A DNA stretch of 37,707 nt from Bacteroidales bacterium (GTDB taxonomy: Bacteria; Bacteroidota; Bacteroidia; Bacteroidales; Bacteroidaceae): assembly GCA_029218405.1 (NCBI GenBank), contig JAQXRG010000122.1:1-37707 (forward strand), written 5' to 3'. Positions 1 to 8,679 of the stretch are shown piece after piece. The position numbers were made by a program, and so were the translations under genes. The notes under the pieces were generated by a model. It did not search any database and was not told the origin of the DNA. It worked only from the letters and a program-made list of their open reading frames with translations. Numbering within the stretch: the first letter of the stretch is position 1; every line of letters starts with the position of its first letter.

Positions 1-12
1 AAACAAATTTAC

Positions 13-61
13 AGGACAAGAGAGGGGTAAAGGCGGAGACCTCACCTCCTTCTCTAGTCCT
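13..61. other. Imperfect inverted repeat (hairpin) at the window's left edge
   Basis: Arms 13-27 and 47-61 pair as AGGAC/GTCCT, one A-A mismatch, then AGAGAGGGG against TCCTTCTCT with G-T wobbles, giving about 14 pairs around a 19-nt loop. No T-run follows on either strand, so it is not a standard intrinsic terminator. It could be the 3' structure of a gene lying left of the window or a leader element. Function unknown. Confidence 0.45.
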
Positions 62-306
62 GGTCTCGCATATGGCAAGACATTTGTTTGTTCGTGGAAA
101 GTCTTGCTGTTCTTTTCCGGGCAGGTCATGACGGGCAGGGCGGCAGGTCCTTGTCGTAGTCGGGATTCCTTGAACTGTTAATGATTCAAAACAGAATAAA
201 GTTTTTTTAGGAATCATGCGTGGATATGCGGAAAAATCCGTAAACTTGCACGCAAATGAAAAAATGAACTAACCATTATTGTACAACTAAATCTAAAAAA
301 GAACGC
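62..306. other. Non-coding stretch upstream of the small secreted protein
   Basis: No convincing gene is seen here. Two further short inverted repeats are present: GCAAGAC (75-81) with GTCTTGC (101-107), and ATGATTC (181-187) with GAATCAT (211-217), the latter enclosing an A/T-rich loop with a run of seven T. A weak -7-like box TAAACTTG lies at 241-248, one base off TAnnTTTG, with no clear -33 partner. The 60 nt before the ATG at 307 are very A-rich, as is common in Bacteroidales 5' regions. The leader or promoter role is inference. Confidence 0.4.
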
Positions 307-741
307 ATGAAGAAGGTCTTTATGATGATGGCGACGCTGTTCCTGTCGCTGAATGTATTCGCATTTGAGTTTGATGGCATTGACCTGAACGGTAAGGTGG
401 TGGATATCACCCGCCAGATCAGCCAGAAAGGCTATATCTACGATGATGCCTTGAAGTGCCTGAAGGGCAACTGCCAGGGCAATGAGATTTATTTGACCAT
501 CAACAATACGGACGTGACGGAGAAAAACCGTCTGGGACAGCTGATTGTGGATGTTCCTATGCCGGGCAACGCTTACGTGAATGTGGTGAAGATATTCGAC
601 GTGGTCTATCACCGCACCGACCGTACCGCCGACACCACTACCTACAGTGTGTCTGAGGACGGAACAATGCTGGTTGTCAGTGCTACCGGTCAGGGTGTAC
701 GTCTGACGTACAACACGCCGTACTATAAGGTGAAGAAGTAA
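307..741 (+). CDS. Small secreted protein of unknown function
   Basis: This is a 144-residue protein with a clear signal peptide: Lys-Lys at residues 2-3, a hydrophobic core rich in Met, Leu and Phe, and a likely cleavage after NVFA near residue 19. The mature part is about 125 residues, predicted mostly beta, with two cysteines close together (KCLKGNC) that could form a disulfide. I do not recognise the family; it resembles the many short exported hypothetical proteins of Bacteroides. The start is preceded by an A-rich tract rather than a strong Shine-Dalgarno. It stands alone, converges on the PanE-like gene and ends just before a long hairpin. Calling it real rests on the signal peptide and on coding quality better than the antisense frame. 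Confidence 0.75.
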   Translation: MKKVFMMMATLFLSLNVFAFEFDGIDLNGKVVDITRQISQKGYIYDDALKCLKGNCQGNEIYLTINNTDVTEKNRLGQLIVDVPMPGNAYVNVVKIFDVVYHRTDRTADTTTYSVSEDGTMLVVSATGQGVRLTYNTPYYKVKK

Positions 742-763
742 ACCGCAGTAAACCCTTACAGCA

Positions 764-803
764 GCCGGGCGTTGCCACTTTGCAGAAAGTGACAACGCCC
801 GGC
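764..803. terminator. Long hairpin between convergent genes
   Basis: GCCGGGCGTTG (764-774) pairs with CAACGCCCGGC (793-803), then one C-A mismatch, then CACTTT with AAAGTG, around a GCAG loop. This gives 17 pairs in the gap between the small secreted protein (plus) and the PanE-like gene (minus). There is no T-run, so it may act as a shared transcript end or 3' stabiliser rather than a classic intrinsic terminator. Confidence 0.6.
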
Positions 804-826
804 GTGTTAGTGTACGGGTAGAGGTC

Positions 827-1735
827 TCAGGACCGGAACTTCGCCGCCACGCGGTGGTAGGTGGGCAGGTCCACGCCCAGCCGTTCGCCCAGTTCGATGA
901 GGTCGAACAGCTGGCCTTGCAGTTCCGACTGGTGTCCGCGGGCGATGTCTTTCTGCAGCGAGGCGGTGCTGTGCGGGTCGAGCCTGTCGATGATGCGCAG
1001 GTTGTTCTCTACCAGGTCGGCGGGCAGGGGAATGCCGAGGCGGCGGCCTATCTCACCGCTTTCGCGGGAGAGACCGATGAAGGTGTCGCGTACCTCTCCT
1101 TCGTGTTGCACTTCGCCCATGGGTATGTCGTAATAAGCGCCGGTACAGGCCATGGCGGAGATGAACGACCACTTGATGAAGGTGTCGCGGTTGATGTCAT
1201 CGCTGACATCGACCTTGATGCCGGCCTCGCGCACGTCTTCGGCGATGGCCTCTATGCGGCAGGGGGCCACCCCTTGGTCGGGACGGGCACCGATGACCAT
1301 GCGGAAGACACGGCCCATCTGGCTCACCTCACCCTCGCCGGACACAAAGCCCACGATGTAGATGCAGCCGTCGATGACGGTGACGCCGGGGGTCAGCCGG
1401 CCGATACGAGGACCGGTGCCATAGACATTCAGGATGGGGATGACTAACGTGCCGGGATGGGAGGCGCGGCGGATGACATCGGTGATGGAGTCAATGGAAT
1501 AGCCTTTCACACAGACGAAGATGACATCGGCCTGGCCGGTGTATTCCTCGGCGGTGAAGGCGGGGAGGGGCAGGGTATGCTCGCCTTTCAGGTCCGACTT
1601 CAGGTGCAGTCCCTGCCGGCGGATGGTTTTGAGGTGCTTGCCCCGGGCGATGCAGGCCACGTTCTTGCCTGCCAAGGCCAGAAAACCGGCGATGCTGCCT
1701 CCCACACCGCCGGTTCCTACTACGAGATAGTTCAT
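827..1735 (-). CDS. panE: PanE/ApbA-family 2-dehydropantoate 2-reductase
   Basis: The enzyme would reduce ketopantoate to pantoate with NADPH in the cytoplasm, the second step of the pantothenate/CoA route. It has 302 residues, the usual length. The N-terminus carries the Rossmann motif VGTGGVGGSIAGF (about residues 5-17) and the ARGKHL stretch after strand 2, as in the ApbA family. The all-alpha C-terminal domain contains FIKWSFISAMACTG, where the Lys matches the family's catalytic lysine. I chose the ATG at 1735 because it begins directly before the Rossmann strand. The longer frame only adds residues overlapping the end of ychF. The gene follows the ychF stop by 4 nt, so the two are probably cotranscribed. 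PanE-like paralogues are common, so pantoate synthesis is likely but not certain. Confidence 0.85.
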   Translation of the reverse strand: MNYLVVGTGGVGGSIAGFLALAGKNVACIARGKHLKTIRRQGLHLKSDLKGEHTLPLPAFTAEEYTGQADVIFVCVKGYSIDSITDVIRRASHPGTLVIPILNVYGTGPRIGRLTPGVTVIDGCIYIVGFVSGEGEVSQMGRVFRMVIGARPDQGVAPCRIEAIAEDVREAGIKVDVSDDINRDTFIKWSFISAMACTGAYYDIPMGEVQHEGEVRDTFIGLSRESGEIGRRLGIPLPADLVENNLRIIDRLDPHSTASLQKDIARGHQSELQGQLFDLIELGERLGVDLPTYHRVAAKFRS

Positions 1736-1739
1736 TGCT

Positions 1740-2843
1740 TTACACGTTAAACCTGAAGTGCATGATGTCGCCGTCCTGCACAATGTATTCCTTGCCTTCC
1801 ACGCTCAGCTTGCCGGCTTCGCGCACGGCGGCCTCGCTGCCGTACTGGATGTAGTCCTCGTACTTGATGACTTCGGCGCGGATGAAACCCTTCTCGAAGT
1901 CGGTGTGGATGACACCGGCGCACTGCGGGGCCTTCCAGCCCTTGCGGTAGGTCCAGGCCTTCACTTCCATCTCGCCGGCGGTGATGAAGGTCTCCAGGTT
2001 GAGGAGCTTGTAGGCGGACTTGATGAGGCGGTTCACGCCCGACTCTTCCAGTCCCACTTCCTGCAGGAACAGCTGGCGGTCTTCGTAGGTGTCCAGTTCG
2101 GCGATGTCGGCTTCGGTCTTGGCGGCCACCACCAGGATTTCAGCGTTCTCGTCCTTCACGGACTCGCGCACCTGTTCCACGTAAGCGTTGCCCGTGGCGG
2201 CGCTGGCCTCGTCCACATTGCAGACGTACATCACGGGTTTCGAGGTCAGCAGGAAGAGGTCGTGCGCGATCTTCTGCTCGTCCTTCGACTCGAACTGTAC
2301 GGTGCGGGCGGACTTGCCCTGCTCCAGGGCTTCCTTGAATTTCACCAGCACGTCGTAGGTCTGCTTGGCCACCTTGTCGCCCCCTGTCTGCGCCTGCTTC
2401 TGCACGCGCTGGATGCGGCCTTCGATGGTCTCCAGGTCCTTGAGCTGGAGTTCAGTGTCGATGATTTCCTTGTCGCGGACAGGGTTCACTGTGCCGTCCA
2501 CATGGGTCACGTTCTCGTCGTCGAAGCAGCGGAGCACGTGGATGATGGCGTCTGTCTCGCGGATGTTGGCGAGGAACTTGTTGCCCAGTCCCTCTCCTTT
2601 GCTGGCCCCTTTCACCAGTCCGGCGATGTCCACGATTTCTACGGTGGTGGGGACGATGCGTCCCGGATGCACCAGTTCGGCGAGCTTGTTGAGACGGTCA
2701 TCGGGCACGGTGATGACACCCACGTTCGGCTCGATGGTGCAGAACGGGAAGTTGGCGGCCTGTGCCTTAGCGTTCGATAAACAGTTGAAAAGCGTCGATT
2801 TGCCCACGTTGGGCAGTCCGACAATACCACATTGTAATGCCAT
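1740..2843 (-). CDS. ychF: YchF/OLA1-family ribosome-associated ATPase
   Basis: This is a 367-residue TRAFAC P-loop protein (E. coli YchF has 363). It begins with the G1 loop GLPNVGKST around residues 9-17. Where most GTPases have NKxD it has CNVDE, a form of the NxxE motif that gives YchF/OLA1 its preference for ATP over GTP. The central part has a coiled-coil insertion (ETIEGRIQRVQKQ region), and the C-terminus is a TGS domain (TFITAGEMEVKAWTYRKG). The family binds ribosomes and is linked to stress responses. The ATG at 2843 starts right at the G domain; an upstream in-frame extension would cross the promoter's -7 box. It is first in a two-gene unit with the PanE-like gene. Confidence 0.96.
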   Translation of the reverse strand: MALQCGIVGLPNVGKSTLFNCLSNAKAQAANFPFCTIEPNVGVITVPDDRLNKLAELVHPGRIVPTTVEIVDIAGLVKGASKGEGLGNKFLANIRETDAIIHVLRCFDDENVTHVDGTVNPVRDKEIIDTELQLKDLETIEGRIQRVQKQAQTGGDKVAKQTYDVLVKFKEALEQGKSARTVQFESKDEQKIAHDLFLLTSKPVMYVCNVDEASAATGNAYVEQVRESVKDENAEILVVAAKTEADIAELDTYEDRQLFLQEVGLEESGVNRLIKSAYKLLNLETFITAGEMEVKAWTYRKGWKAPQCAGVIHTDFEKGFIRAEVIKYEDYIQYGSEAAVREAGKLSVEGKEYIVQDGDIMHFRFNV

Positions 2844-2881
2844 AATTATATGATTTTTCTGTATTTCGTTGGTTGAGGCTG

Positions 2882-2889
2882 CAAAGGTA
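2882..2889 (-). promoter_or_regulatory. Bacteroidales promoter -7 box for ychF
   Basis: Read on the minus strand the sequence is TACCTTTG, an exact TAnnTTTG match about 40 nt before the ychF ATG. A TTTC lies 20 nt further upstream in the -33 position. It overlaps the longer open frame, supporting the start at 2843. Confidence 0.75.
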
Positions 2890-2947
2890 CGCAAAAACCG
2901 CCAACCTGTGAAATTATTTGTGCATTTCGTTGTCGCCGTATCCGGGG

Positions 2948-5716
2948 TCAGTGCGCCTCTAACCAGTTGGTGCCCCAGCCGCAGTCCGCCTGCAGGGGAG
3001 CGTCCATCGTGTAAGCGTGTTCCATCTCGGTGATGACAATCTGCCGCACCTTCTCTTTCTCCTCGGGCAGGACGCTGAAGTTGAGTTCGTCGTGGACCTG
3101 CAGGATCATCTTCGAGCGGATGCCCTCCTCGCGGAAGCGGCGGTAGATGCGCACCATGGCCACCTTGATGATGTCGGCCGCACTGCCTTGGATGGGTGCG
3201 TTGATGGCGTTCCGTTCGGCGTAGCCCCTCACCACGGCATTGCGCGAGTTGATGTCGGGCAGGTAGCGTTTGCGGTGGAAGATGGTCTCGATGTAGCCCC
3301 GTTCGCGCGCCACCTCGATGCTCTTCTCCATGTAGGACTTGACGGAGGGATAGTTCTCGAAGTAGCCGTCGATGAGTTCCTTCGCCTCCTTCCGGTCCAC
3401 GTTGAGCCGTTCGGCCAGGCCGAAGACGGAGATGCCGTAGATGATGCCGAAGTTGGCGGTCTTGGCCTTGCCGCGCTGTTCGCGGGTCACTTCGGCAAGG
3501 GGTACCTTATATATCTTGGCGGCGGTGGCGGCATGAATGTCCTGCCCCTTGCGGAACGCCTCGACCATGTGGGGGTCGCCGCTGAGGTGGGCCATGATGC
3601 GCAGTTCGATTTGTGAGTAGTCGGCCGAGAAGAACTCGCAGCCATCATCGGGGATGAAGGCCTTGCGGATTTCCTTGCCGTCCTCGTTGCGGATAGGGAT
3701 GTTCTGCAGGTTGGGGTTGCTCGAACTGAGCCGTCCGGTGGCGGTGACGGTCTGGTTGAACGATGTGTGGATGCGTCCGGTGGCCGGATTGATGAGGGCA
3801 GGCAAGGCATCGATGTAGGTGCCAAGCAGTTTCTTCAGGCCTCGGTGGTCGAGGATGCGCCCCACGATGTCGTGCTTGTGGCGGAGGCTCTCCAGCACTT
3901 CCTCGGAGGTGACGTACTGTCCGGTCTTGGTCTTCTTGGGTTTCTCGCTGATCTTCAATCGGTCGAAGAGGACTTCGCCCACTTGTTTGGGGGAGGCGAT
4001 GTTGAACTCCAGGCCGGCCAACTGATAGATTTCTTCCTCCAACTGCCGCATGCGCAGGGTGAAGTGGCGCGAGGTCTCTTTCAGGGCCTCGGTGTCGATA
4101 CGTACCCCGTTGCGTTCCATGTAGGCCAGGACGGGCACCAAGGGCATCTCGATGTCCTCGAACAGTGTGCGGGCGTTGTTCTTCTCCAGTTCTTCCTCCA
4201 ACGGCTGTTTCAGCCGGAGGGTGATGTCGGCGTCCTCGCAGGCGTAGCGGTACACCTCGGTGGGGGAGAGGTCGCGCATGTTGCGCTGTCCCTTTCCTTT
4301 CGGGCCGATGAGGTCTTCGATGGGGATGGGTGCGTAGTGCAGGTAGATGTTCGCCAGATAGTCCATGTTGTGCCGCAGCTCGGGCTGCAGCACGTAGTGC
4401 GCGATCATCGTGTCGAACAGCGGGCCTTCCACCTGTACGCCGTAGTTGGCCAGCACCAGCAGGTCGTACTTGATGTTCTGTCCCACCTTCAGGGTGTCGG
4501 GGTTTTCCAGCAGGGGCCGGAACTTGGCGACGGTTTTCATCGCCTCTTCCCGTTGGGCGGGTACAGGGATGTAGAAAGCCTGGTTTTCGGCGTAGCTGAA
4601 GCTCATTCCCACCAGTTCGGCGGTGATGGGATCGGTGCCGGTGGTCTCCGTATCTACACTGAAAATCTTCTGTGTTGAGATTTTGGAAAGAAATTCGTCA
4701 ATCTTCGCTTCTGTATCAAGCAGTTGATAATCGTAAGGGAGGTCTTCAAGCCTCGTGAGAATCGAATTTTTCGCCTCGTCCGTATATTCGGGCGCGAAAA
4801 ATCCAAAGAGATCGGGTTGGGAGGGAGCCGATGCGGCGGCCGGCTTCTCTTTTTTCAGTACTCGCTCGATGAGGGTGCGGAACTCCAGTTCCTCGAACAA
4901 GGAGCGGAGCGCGTCGGTGTCTGGCTCCTCCCTCTTCAGTGCGTCCATGTCCAACGGGAGGGGGACATCGGTCTTGATGGTGGCCAGAAATTTCGAGAAG
5001 GCGATCTGCTCGCGGTGGTTCTCCACCTTCACCTTCAGGGCACCCTTCAGCTCGCCGGTGCGTTCCAGCAGCTGCTCGATGCTGCCGAACTGGGCGACGA
5101 GTTTCTGCGCTGTCTTCTCGCCCACGCCCGGACAGCCGGGGATGTTGTCCACCGCGTCGCCCATCAGTCCCAGCATGTCGATGACCTGGGTGGGGGAGCC
5201 GATGTTGAACTTCGCCTTCACCTCGTCCACGCCCATCACCTCAAATTCCTTGTCGCCCGTCTTGGGGCGGTAGATGTACACGTTCTCGCCCACCAACTGG
5301 CCGTAGTCCTTGTCGGGGGTCATCATGTACGTGCGGATGCCGGCGCGTCCGGCCTGGGTGGCCAACGTGCCGATGACATCGTCGGCTTCGTAGCCGCTGA
5401 CTTCGAGGATGGGTATGCGGTAGGCGCGGATAATCTCTTTGATGATGGGAACCGAGAGACGGATGGCTTCCGGTGTCTCTTCCCGCTGTGCTTTGTAGGC
5501 GGGATAGGCTTCGTGGCGGAAGGTAGGACCGGAGGGGTCGAACGCAATGCCGATGTGCGTGGGCTGTTCCTTCTTCAGCACCTCCTCCAGCGTATTGACA
5601 AAACCGAGGATGGCAGAAGTGTTCATTCCCTTCGAGTTGATGCGCGGGTTTTTGATGAGCGCGTAGTAGGCACGGTAAATCAGTGCGTAGGCGTCTAACA
5701 GAAATAGTTTCTCCAT
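2948..5716 (-). CDS. polA: DNA polymerase I
   Basis: This is a 922-residue polymerase for repair and Okazaki-fragment processing. Three domains are visible. Residues 1 to about 290 form the 5' nuclease, with LFLLDAYALIYRAYY, the acidic YEADDVIG and the helix-hairpin-helix GCPGVGEKTAQKL. The 3'-5' exonuclease domain keeps its acidic residues: D355 and E357 in SVDTETTG, and YACEDADITLRL in Exo III. The polymerase domain has motif A ADYSQIELR (D699), the O-helix motif B RGKAKTANFGIIYGIS, and motif C QVHDELNF (D876). Proofreading therefore looks intact. The ATG at 5716 is chosen because MEKLFLLDAYALIY aligns with the family start and an upstream extension would run through the promoter. It is a single-gene unit, divergent from the prenyl synthase. 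Confidence 0.97.
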   Translation of the reverse strand: MEKLFLLDAYALIYRAYYALIKNPRINSKGMNTSAILGFVNTLEEVLKKEQPTHIGIAFDPSGPTFRHEAYPAYKAQREETPEAIRLSVPIIKEIIRAYRIPILEVSGYEADDVIGTLATQAGRAGIRTYMMTPDKDYGQLVGENVYIYRPKTGDKEFEVMGVDEVKAKFNIGSPTQVIDMLGLMGDAVDNIPGCPGVGEKTAQKLVAQFGSIEQLLERTGELKGALKVKVENHREQIAFSKFLATIKTDVPLPLDMDALKREEPDTDALRSLFEELEFRTLIERVLKKEKPAAASAPSQPDLFGFFAPEYTDEAKNSILTRLEDLPYDYQLLDTEAKIDEFLSKISTQKIFSVDTETTGTDPITAELVGMSFSYAENQAFYIPVPAQREEAMKTVAKFRPLLENPDTLKVGQNIKYDLLVLANYGVQVEGPLFDTMIAHYVLQPELRHNMDYLANIYLHYAPIPIEDLIGPKGKGQRNMRDLSPTEVYRYACEDADITLRLKQPLEEELEKNNARTLFEDIEMPLVPVLAYMERNGVRIDTEALKETSRHFTLRMRQLEEEIYQLAGLEFNIASPKQVGEVLFDRLKISEKPKKTKTGQYVTSEEVLESLRHKHDIVGRILDHRGLKKLLGTYIDALPALINPATGRIHTSFNQTVTATGRLSSSNPNLQNIPIRNEDGKEIRKAFIPDDGCEFFSADYSQIELRIMAHLSGDPHMVEAFRKGQDIHAATAAKIYKVPLAEVTREQRGKAKTANFGIIYGISVFGLAERLNVDRKEAKELIDGYFENYPSVKSYMEKSIEVARERGYIETIFHRKRYLPDINSRNAVVRGYAERNAINAPIQGSAADIIKVAMVRIYRRFREEGIRSKMILQVHDELNFSVLPEEKEKVRQIVITEMEHAYTMDAPLQADCGWGTNWLEAH

Positions 5717-5743
5717 TCGTATAAAATTCTTAAGTTTTCTGCG

Positions 5744-5751
5744 TAAAAGTA
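5744..5751 (-). promoter_or_regulatory. Probable polA promoter -7 box
   Basis: On the minus strand this reads TACTTTTA, one base short of TAnnTTTG, 27 nt before the polA ATG. No clear -33 TTTG is seen at the right spacing, so the call is tentative. Confidence 0.5.
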
Positions 5752-5784
5752 CGAAAAAATATAGAGTGTTACTCGTTTTATTCG

Positions 5785-5792
5785 TATTTTTG
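5785..5792 (+). promoter_or_regulatory. -7 box for the prenyl diphosphate synthase
   Basis: TATTTTTG matches TAnnTTTG exactly and lies 18 nt before the ATG at 5811, so the 5' leader would be about ten bases. It overlaps the longer open reading frame on this strand, supporting the internal ATG as the true start. The -33 position is not consensus. Confidence 0.65.
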
Positions 5793-5810
5793 TGGCTCAA
5801 AACAATCACC

Positions 5811-6785
5811 ATGGATAAAATAGCGATAATTAGGCGGCCTGTAATGCAGGAGTTGGAGGAGTTGAAGGCTCTTTTCGAGGATTCGTTGACGAGCGAGACG
5901 CCGTTGTTGAATCAGGTGCTGGGGTACATCAAGAAGCGGAACGGCAAGATGATGCGCCCACTGTTGGTGTTGCTCATGGCCAAGTTGTCCGGACAGGTCA
6001 CGGCCTCTTCTTATCATGGTGCTCTTTCCCTCGAACTGTTGCATACCGCCAGCCTGGTCCACGATGATGTGGTGGACGAGAGTGACGAGCGCCGGGGGCA
6101 GTCGTCGGTGAATGCGGTCTATAATAATAAGGTATCGGTGCTGGTGGGCGACTATATGCTGGCTACGAGCCTGAAGCATGCCGCGCTGACCGGACAGACC
6201 CGTCTGGTGGAGCTGGTGGCCCGGCTGGGACAATACCTTTCAGAAGGCGAAATCATCCAGTTGGCGAATACCGGCAACACGGACTTTTCGGAAGCGGTGT
6301 ATTTCGATGTCATCCGCAAGAAGACCGCCGCGCTCTTTACTGCCAGTGCGGAGATGGGTGCTTGTTCGGGAGGAGCGGACGAGGAGAGTATCCGCCGGGC
6401 GGCGGCGTTCGGCGAGCTGATTGGCATTGCCTTCCAGATTAAGGACGATATTTTCGATTACTTCGAGTCGCCCGAACTGGGTAAGCCGACCGGTAATGAT
6501 ATGGTGGAGGGCAAGCTGACCTTGCCTGCCCTGCACGTGCTGAACACGACGGCCTCGGAGGAGATGAAGGCTATGGCGTTGCGCATCCGTCGGCTGTCCG
6601 CCACTCCCGAGGAGATTGCTGCCTTCGTGGAGCAGGTGAAGGAGCAAGGGGGGATCGCGTACGCCGAACAGGTGATGCGCGGCTACCGTGACCGTGCGTT
6701 GGAACTGCTGCCCGTCACGGCCGACCCGGAGCTGCGCGATGCGCTGGAAGCATACATCGACTTTGTGATTGAACGGGTGAAATGA
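5811..6785 (+). CDS. ispB: Long-chain trans-polyprenyl diphosphate synthase
   Basis: The 324-residue enzyme belongs to the trans-isoprenyl diphosphate synthases. The first aspartate-rich motif is HDDVVDE (D85, D86, D89) followed by the RR of DERRG; the second is QIKDDIFDY (D212, D213, D216). Both bind the magnesium-diphosphate of allylic substrate and support condensation with IPP. Two turns before the first motif the side chains are small (LLHTASLVHDD), which favours a long product. In Bacteroidales the expected use is the menaquinone side chain, so an octaprenyl or longer product is likely; chain length cannot be read with certainty. The ATG at 5811 lies directly after the promoter and begins a normal family N-terminus. 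The gene ends 45 nt before a strong terminator. Confidence 0.9.
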   Translation: MDKIAIIRRPVMQELEELKALFEDSLTSETPLLNQVLGYIKKRNGKMMRPLLVLLMAKLSGQVTASSYHGALSLELLHTASLVHDDVVDESDERRGQSSVNAVYNNKVSVLVGDYMLATSLKHAALTGQTRLVELVARLGQYLSEGEIIQLANTGNTDFSEAVYFDVIRKKTAALFTASAEMGACSGGADEESIRRAAAFGELIGIAFQIKDDIFDYFESPELGKPTGNDMVEGKLTLPALHVLNTTASEEMKAMALRIRRLSATPEEIAAFVEQVKEQGGIAYAEQVMRGYRDRALELLPVTADPELRDALEAYIDFVIERVK

Positions 6786-6830
6786 GGCCGTTCCGGACGC
6801 GGGACCGGACCGAACCGTTCTGAAGATAGA

Positions 6831-6873
6831 GAAGGGAAGAGAGAGCAGGCAGGGCCGGCTCTCTCTTCCCTTC
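6831..6873. terminator. Strong bidirectional hairpin terminator
   Basis: GAAGGGAAGAGAGAGC (6831-6846) is perfectly complementary to GCTCTCTCTTCCCTTC (6858-6873), 16 pairs around an 11-nt loop. It lies between the convergent prenyl synthase and deoC, and probably ends both transcripts. The following plus-strand bases are pyrimidine-rich (TTCTT). Confidence 0.85.
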
Positions 6874-6918
6874 TTCTTGGCGGTAGCCCGTCCGCGACCG
6901 CCGCGATGGGGGAGGCCT

Positions 6919-7848
6919 TTAGTCTGTGATTTCCTCTAAGAGGAGGGGAGCCAGGCGGCTGGCGCCGATGCGGAACAGTTCATTGCTGAGCCATTCCTTA
7001 CCCAGGATTTCCTTGACCAGGGTGTAATAGACCAGTGCGTCGTGTACGGTGCGGATGCCGCCGGCAGCCTTGAAGCCCACTTTGCGGCCGGTCTCCAGGA
7101 AGTACTCCTTGATGGCGTGGCACATCACGAACGCCGCCTCGGGTGTGGCGCCCGTGCCTTCTTTCCCGGTAGAGGTCTTGATGAAGTCCGCTCCCGAGTA
7201 CATGGCCAGGATGGCTGCTTTCTTGATGTCCGAGGCATTGCCCAGCAAGCCGGTCTCCAGGATGACCTTCAGGATATGCTCGCCGCAGACATCCTTCAGC
7301 TCGCCGATTTCATCGCACAGTCCTTCGTAGTCACCGCAGCGGAACTTGCCCACCGGGAGCACGATGTCTATCTCGTCAGCACCGGTGTGCAGGGCTATGG
7401 CCGCCTCTGCCACCTTCACCTCGGCGAAGGTCTGCGAGGAGGGGAACCCGCCCGCCACGCAGGCGATTTTCACTCCGTCGGCCTCTAAGGTGTCGTTCAC
7501 GATTTCCGCCATGTTCGGATAGACACAGATGGCGGCCACATTGTCCAGGTCGGGATGCTGGTCCACGAAGTCGTTCACCGTCTGGGTGAGCTGCATTACG
7601 CTCGGCTCGTTGTCGGTGCTGCTCAGGGTGGTCAGGTCAATGCAGTGGTAGAGGAATTTCTTCACCTCCCGGGTGTTGTTTTCTACCAGGTGTTCCTCTA
7701 TCAGCCGGGCTGTCTGGTGGGCGACGGTGTCGTCCTTCAGGTCGGTGATGTACTTTGCCAGCGCCGTCTCATACTGGCTGGGCTGGTGCAGGTGTTCCTT
7801 GTCTTCGGCATCGAAGAGCAAGGTCATATCTTCTTCTTCGTACTTCAT
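6919..7848 (-). CDS. deoC: Deoxyribose-phosphate aldolase
   Basis: DeoC cleaves 2-deoxyribose-5-phosphate to glyceraldehyde-3-phosphate and acetaldehyde in deoxynucleoside breakdown. The 309-residue protein is longer than E. coli DeoC because of an N-terminal helical extension of about 60 residues. The TIM barrel shows GADEIDIVLPVGKF, the Schiff-base lysine in FIKTSTGKEGTG (K224), and the second catalytic lysine in GFKAAGGIRT. The start overlaps the stop of the pyrophosphohydrolase as ATGA, which indicates translational coupling and supports the first Met. An alternative Met lies seven codons in. It is the last gene of the minus-strand housekeeping run and ends near the shared terminator. Confidence 0.95.
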   Translation of the reverse strand: MKYEEEDMTLLFDAEDKEHLHQPSQYETALAKYITDLKDDTVAHQTARLIEEHLVENNTREVKKFLYHCIDLTTLSSTDNEPSVMQLTQTVNDFVDQHPDLDNVAAICVYPNMAEIVNDTLEADGVKIACVAGGFPSSQTFAEVKVAEAAIALHTGADEIDIVLPVGKFRCGDYEGLCDEIGELKDVCGEHILKVILETGLLGNASDIKKAAILAMYSGADFIKTSTGKEGTGATPEAAFVMCHAIKEYFLETGRKVGFKAAGGIRTVHDALVYYTLVKEILGKEWLSNELFRIGASRLAPLLLEEITD

Positions 7849-8174
7849 GGTTCGCTTAATTTGGGGTTGTTCTTATGTCTGTCTTTGTCACGGCGGGTCT
7901 TTTTCTCCAGGTTCCGGCGGAGGGCTTCGGTCATGTCCACGCCGGTCTGGTTGGCGAGGCAGAGCAGTACCCAGAGTACATCCGCCAGCTCGTCCGCCAG
8001 GTTGTTCTTCTCGTCTTTCTTGAACGACTGGTCGCCGTAGGTGCGTGCGATGATGCGCGCCACTTCGCCCACTTCTTCGGTCAGGATGGCCATATTGGTC
8101 AGCTCGCTGAAGTAGCGGACACCGTAGGTCTTGATCCAGTCATCGACGGCTTTCTGTGCTTCTTCGAGGGTCAT
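7845..8174 (-). CDS. MazG-like nucleotide pyrophosphohydrolase
   Basis: A 109-residue all-alpha protein of the MazG/dUTPase-related superfamily that hydrolyses nucleoside triphosphates to monophosphates, often to remove non-canonical nucleotides. The metal-binding signature is split: LTEEVGEVARI (ExxE-type) and, about 30 residues later, ELADVLWVLLCLANQTG (ExxD-type). Between them lies the KKDEKNNLADE linker. The C-terminal 25 residues are charged and likely disordered. It starts 4 nt after the dtd stop and overlaps deoC by 4 nt, so the three form a tight unit. Substrate preference cannot be inferred. Confidence 0.88.
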   Translation of the reverse strand: MTLEEAQKAVDDWIKTYGVRYFSELTNMAILTEEVGEVARIIARTYGDQSFKKDEKNNLADELADVLWVLLCLANQTGVDMTEALRRNLEKKTRRDKDRHKNNPKLSEP

Positions 8175-8178
8175 GGTG

Positions 8179-8631
8179 CTATTCTTTGTTTTTGGTGTCC
8201 ATACAGATGGTGACGGGGCCGTTGTTCAGCAACTCCACTTTCATGTCCGCGCCGAATTCGCCGGTGCCCACCTGCTTGCCCAGGGCGATACTCAGTTCGT
8301 TGCAGAAGTATTCGTAGAGGGGGATGGCGGTCTCGTGGCGGGCCGCCCGGATATAGGAGGGGCGGTTCCCCTTCTTGGTGGAGGCCATCAGGGTGAATTG
8401 GCTGACCACTAACAGCTCTCCGTCCACGTCGAGGACGGACTTGTTCATCACGCCGTTCTCGTCGTCGAAGACGCGGAGTCCGATGATTTTCTTGCACAGC
8501 CAGTCGGCGTCTTCCTGCGTGTCGGCCTCCTCGATGCCGACCAGTATCAGGAAGCCTTCGCCGATGGCGGACTTGCAGGCACCTCCGATGGTGACGGAGG
8601 CACGGCTCACTCGTTGGATGACTGTTCTCAT
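8179..8631 (-). CDS. dtd: D-aminoacyl-tRNA deacylase
   Basis: Dtd removes D-amino acids (and glycine from tRNA-Ala) mischarged onto tRNA. The 150-residue length is typical. The family hallmarks are present: SQFTL (in VVSQFTLMASTKKGNRPSY) and the cross-subunit Gly-Pro motif NNGPVTICMD near the C-terminus. I place the start at the ATG at 8631 (MRTVIQRVSRASV), which matches the family; the longer frame would run back over a promoter. It has its own promoter downstream of uvrC and leads the small unit that continues into the pyrophosphohydrolase and deoC. Confidence 0.95.
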   Translation of the reverse strand: MRTVIQRVSRASVTIGGACKSAIGEGFLILVGIEEADTQEDADWLCKKIIGLRVFDDENGVMNKSVLDVDGELLVVSQFTLMASTKKGNRPSYIRAARHETAIPLYEYFCNELSIALGKQVGTGEFGADMKVELLNNGPVTICMDTKNKE

Positions 8632-8679
8632 GCTATTTCCTTTTCTATTTTTTAGGGTTGATACATGCTTAACGCTGCG

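Noticed and set aside
3017-4678. Long plus-strand open frames opposite polA, and similar antisense frames opposite uvrC, mnmG, GH2 and korA
   Set aside because: They are shadows of GC-rich coding genes on the other strand and have no recognisable domain content.
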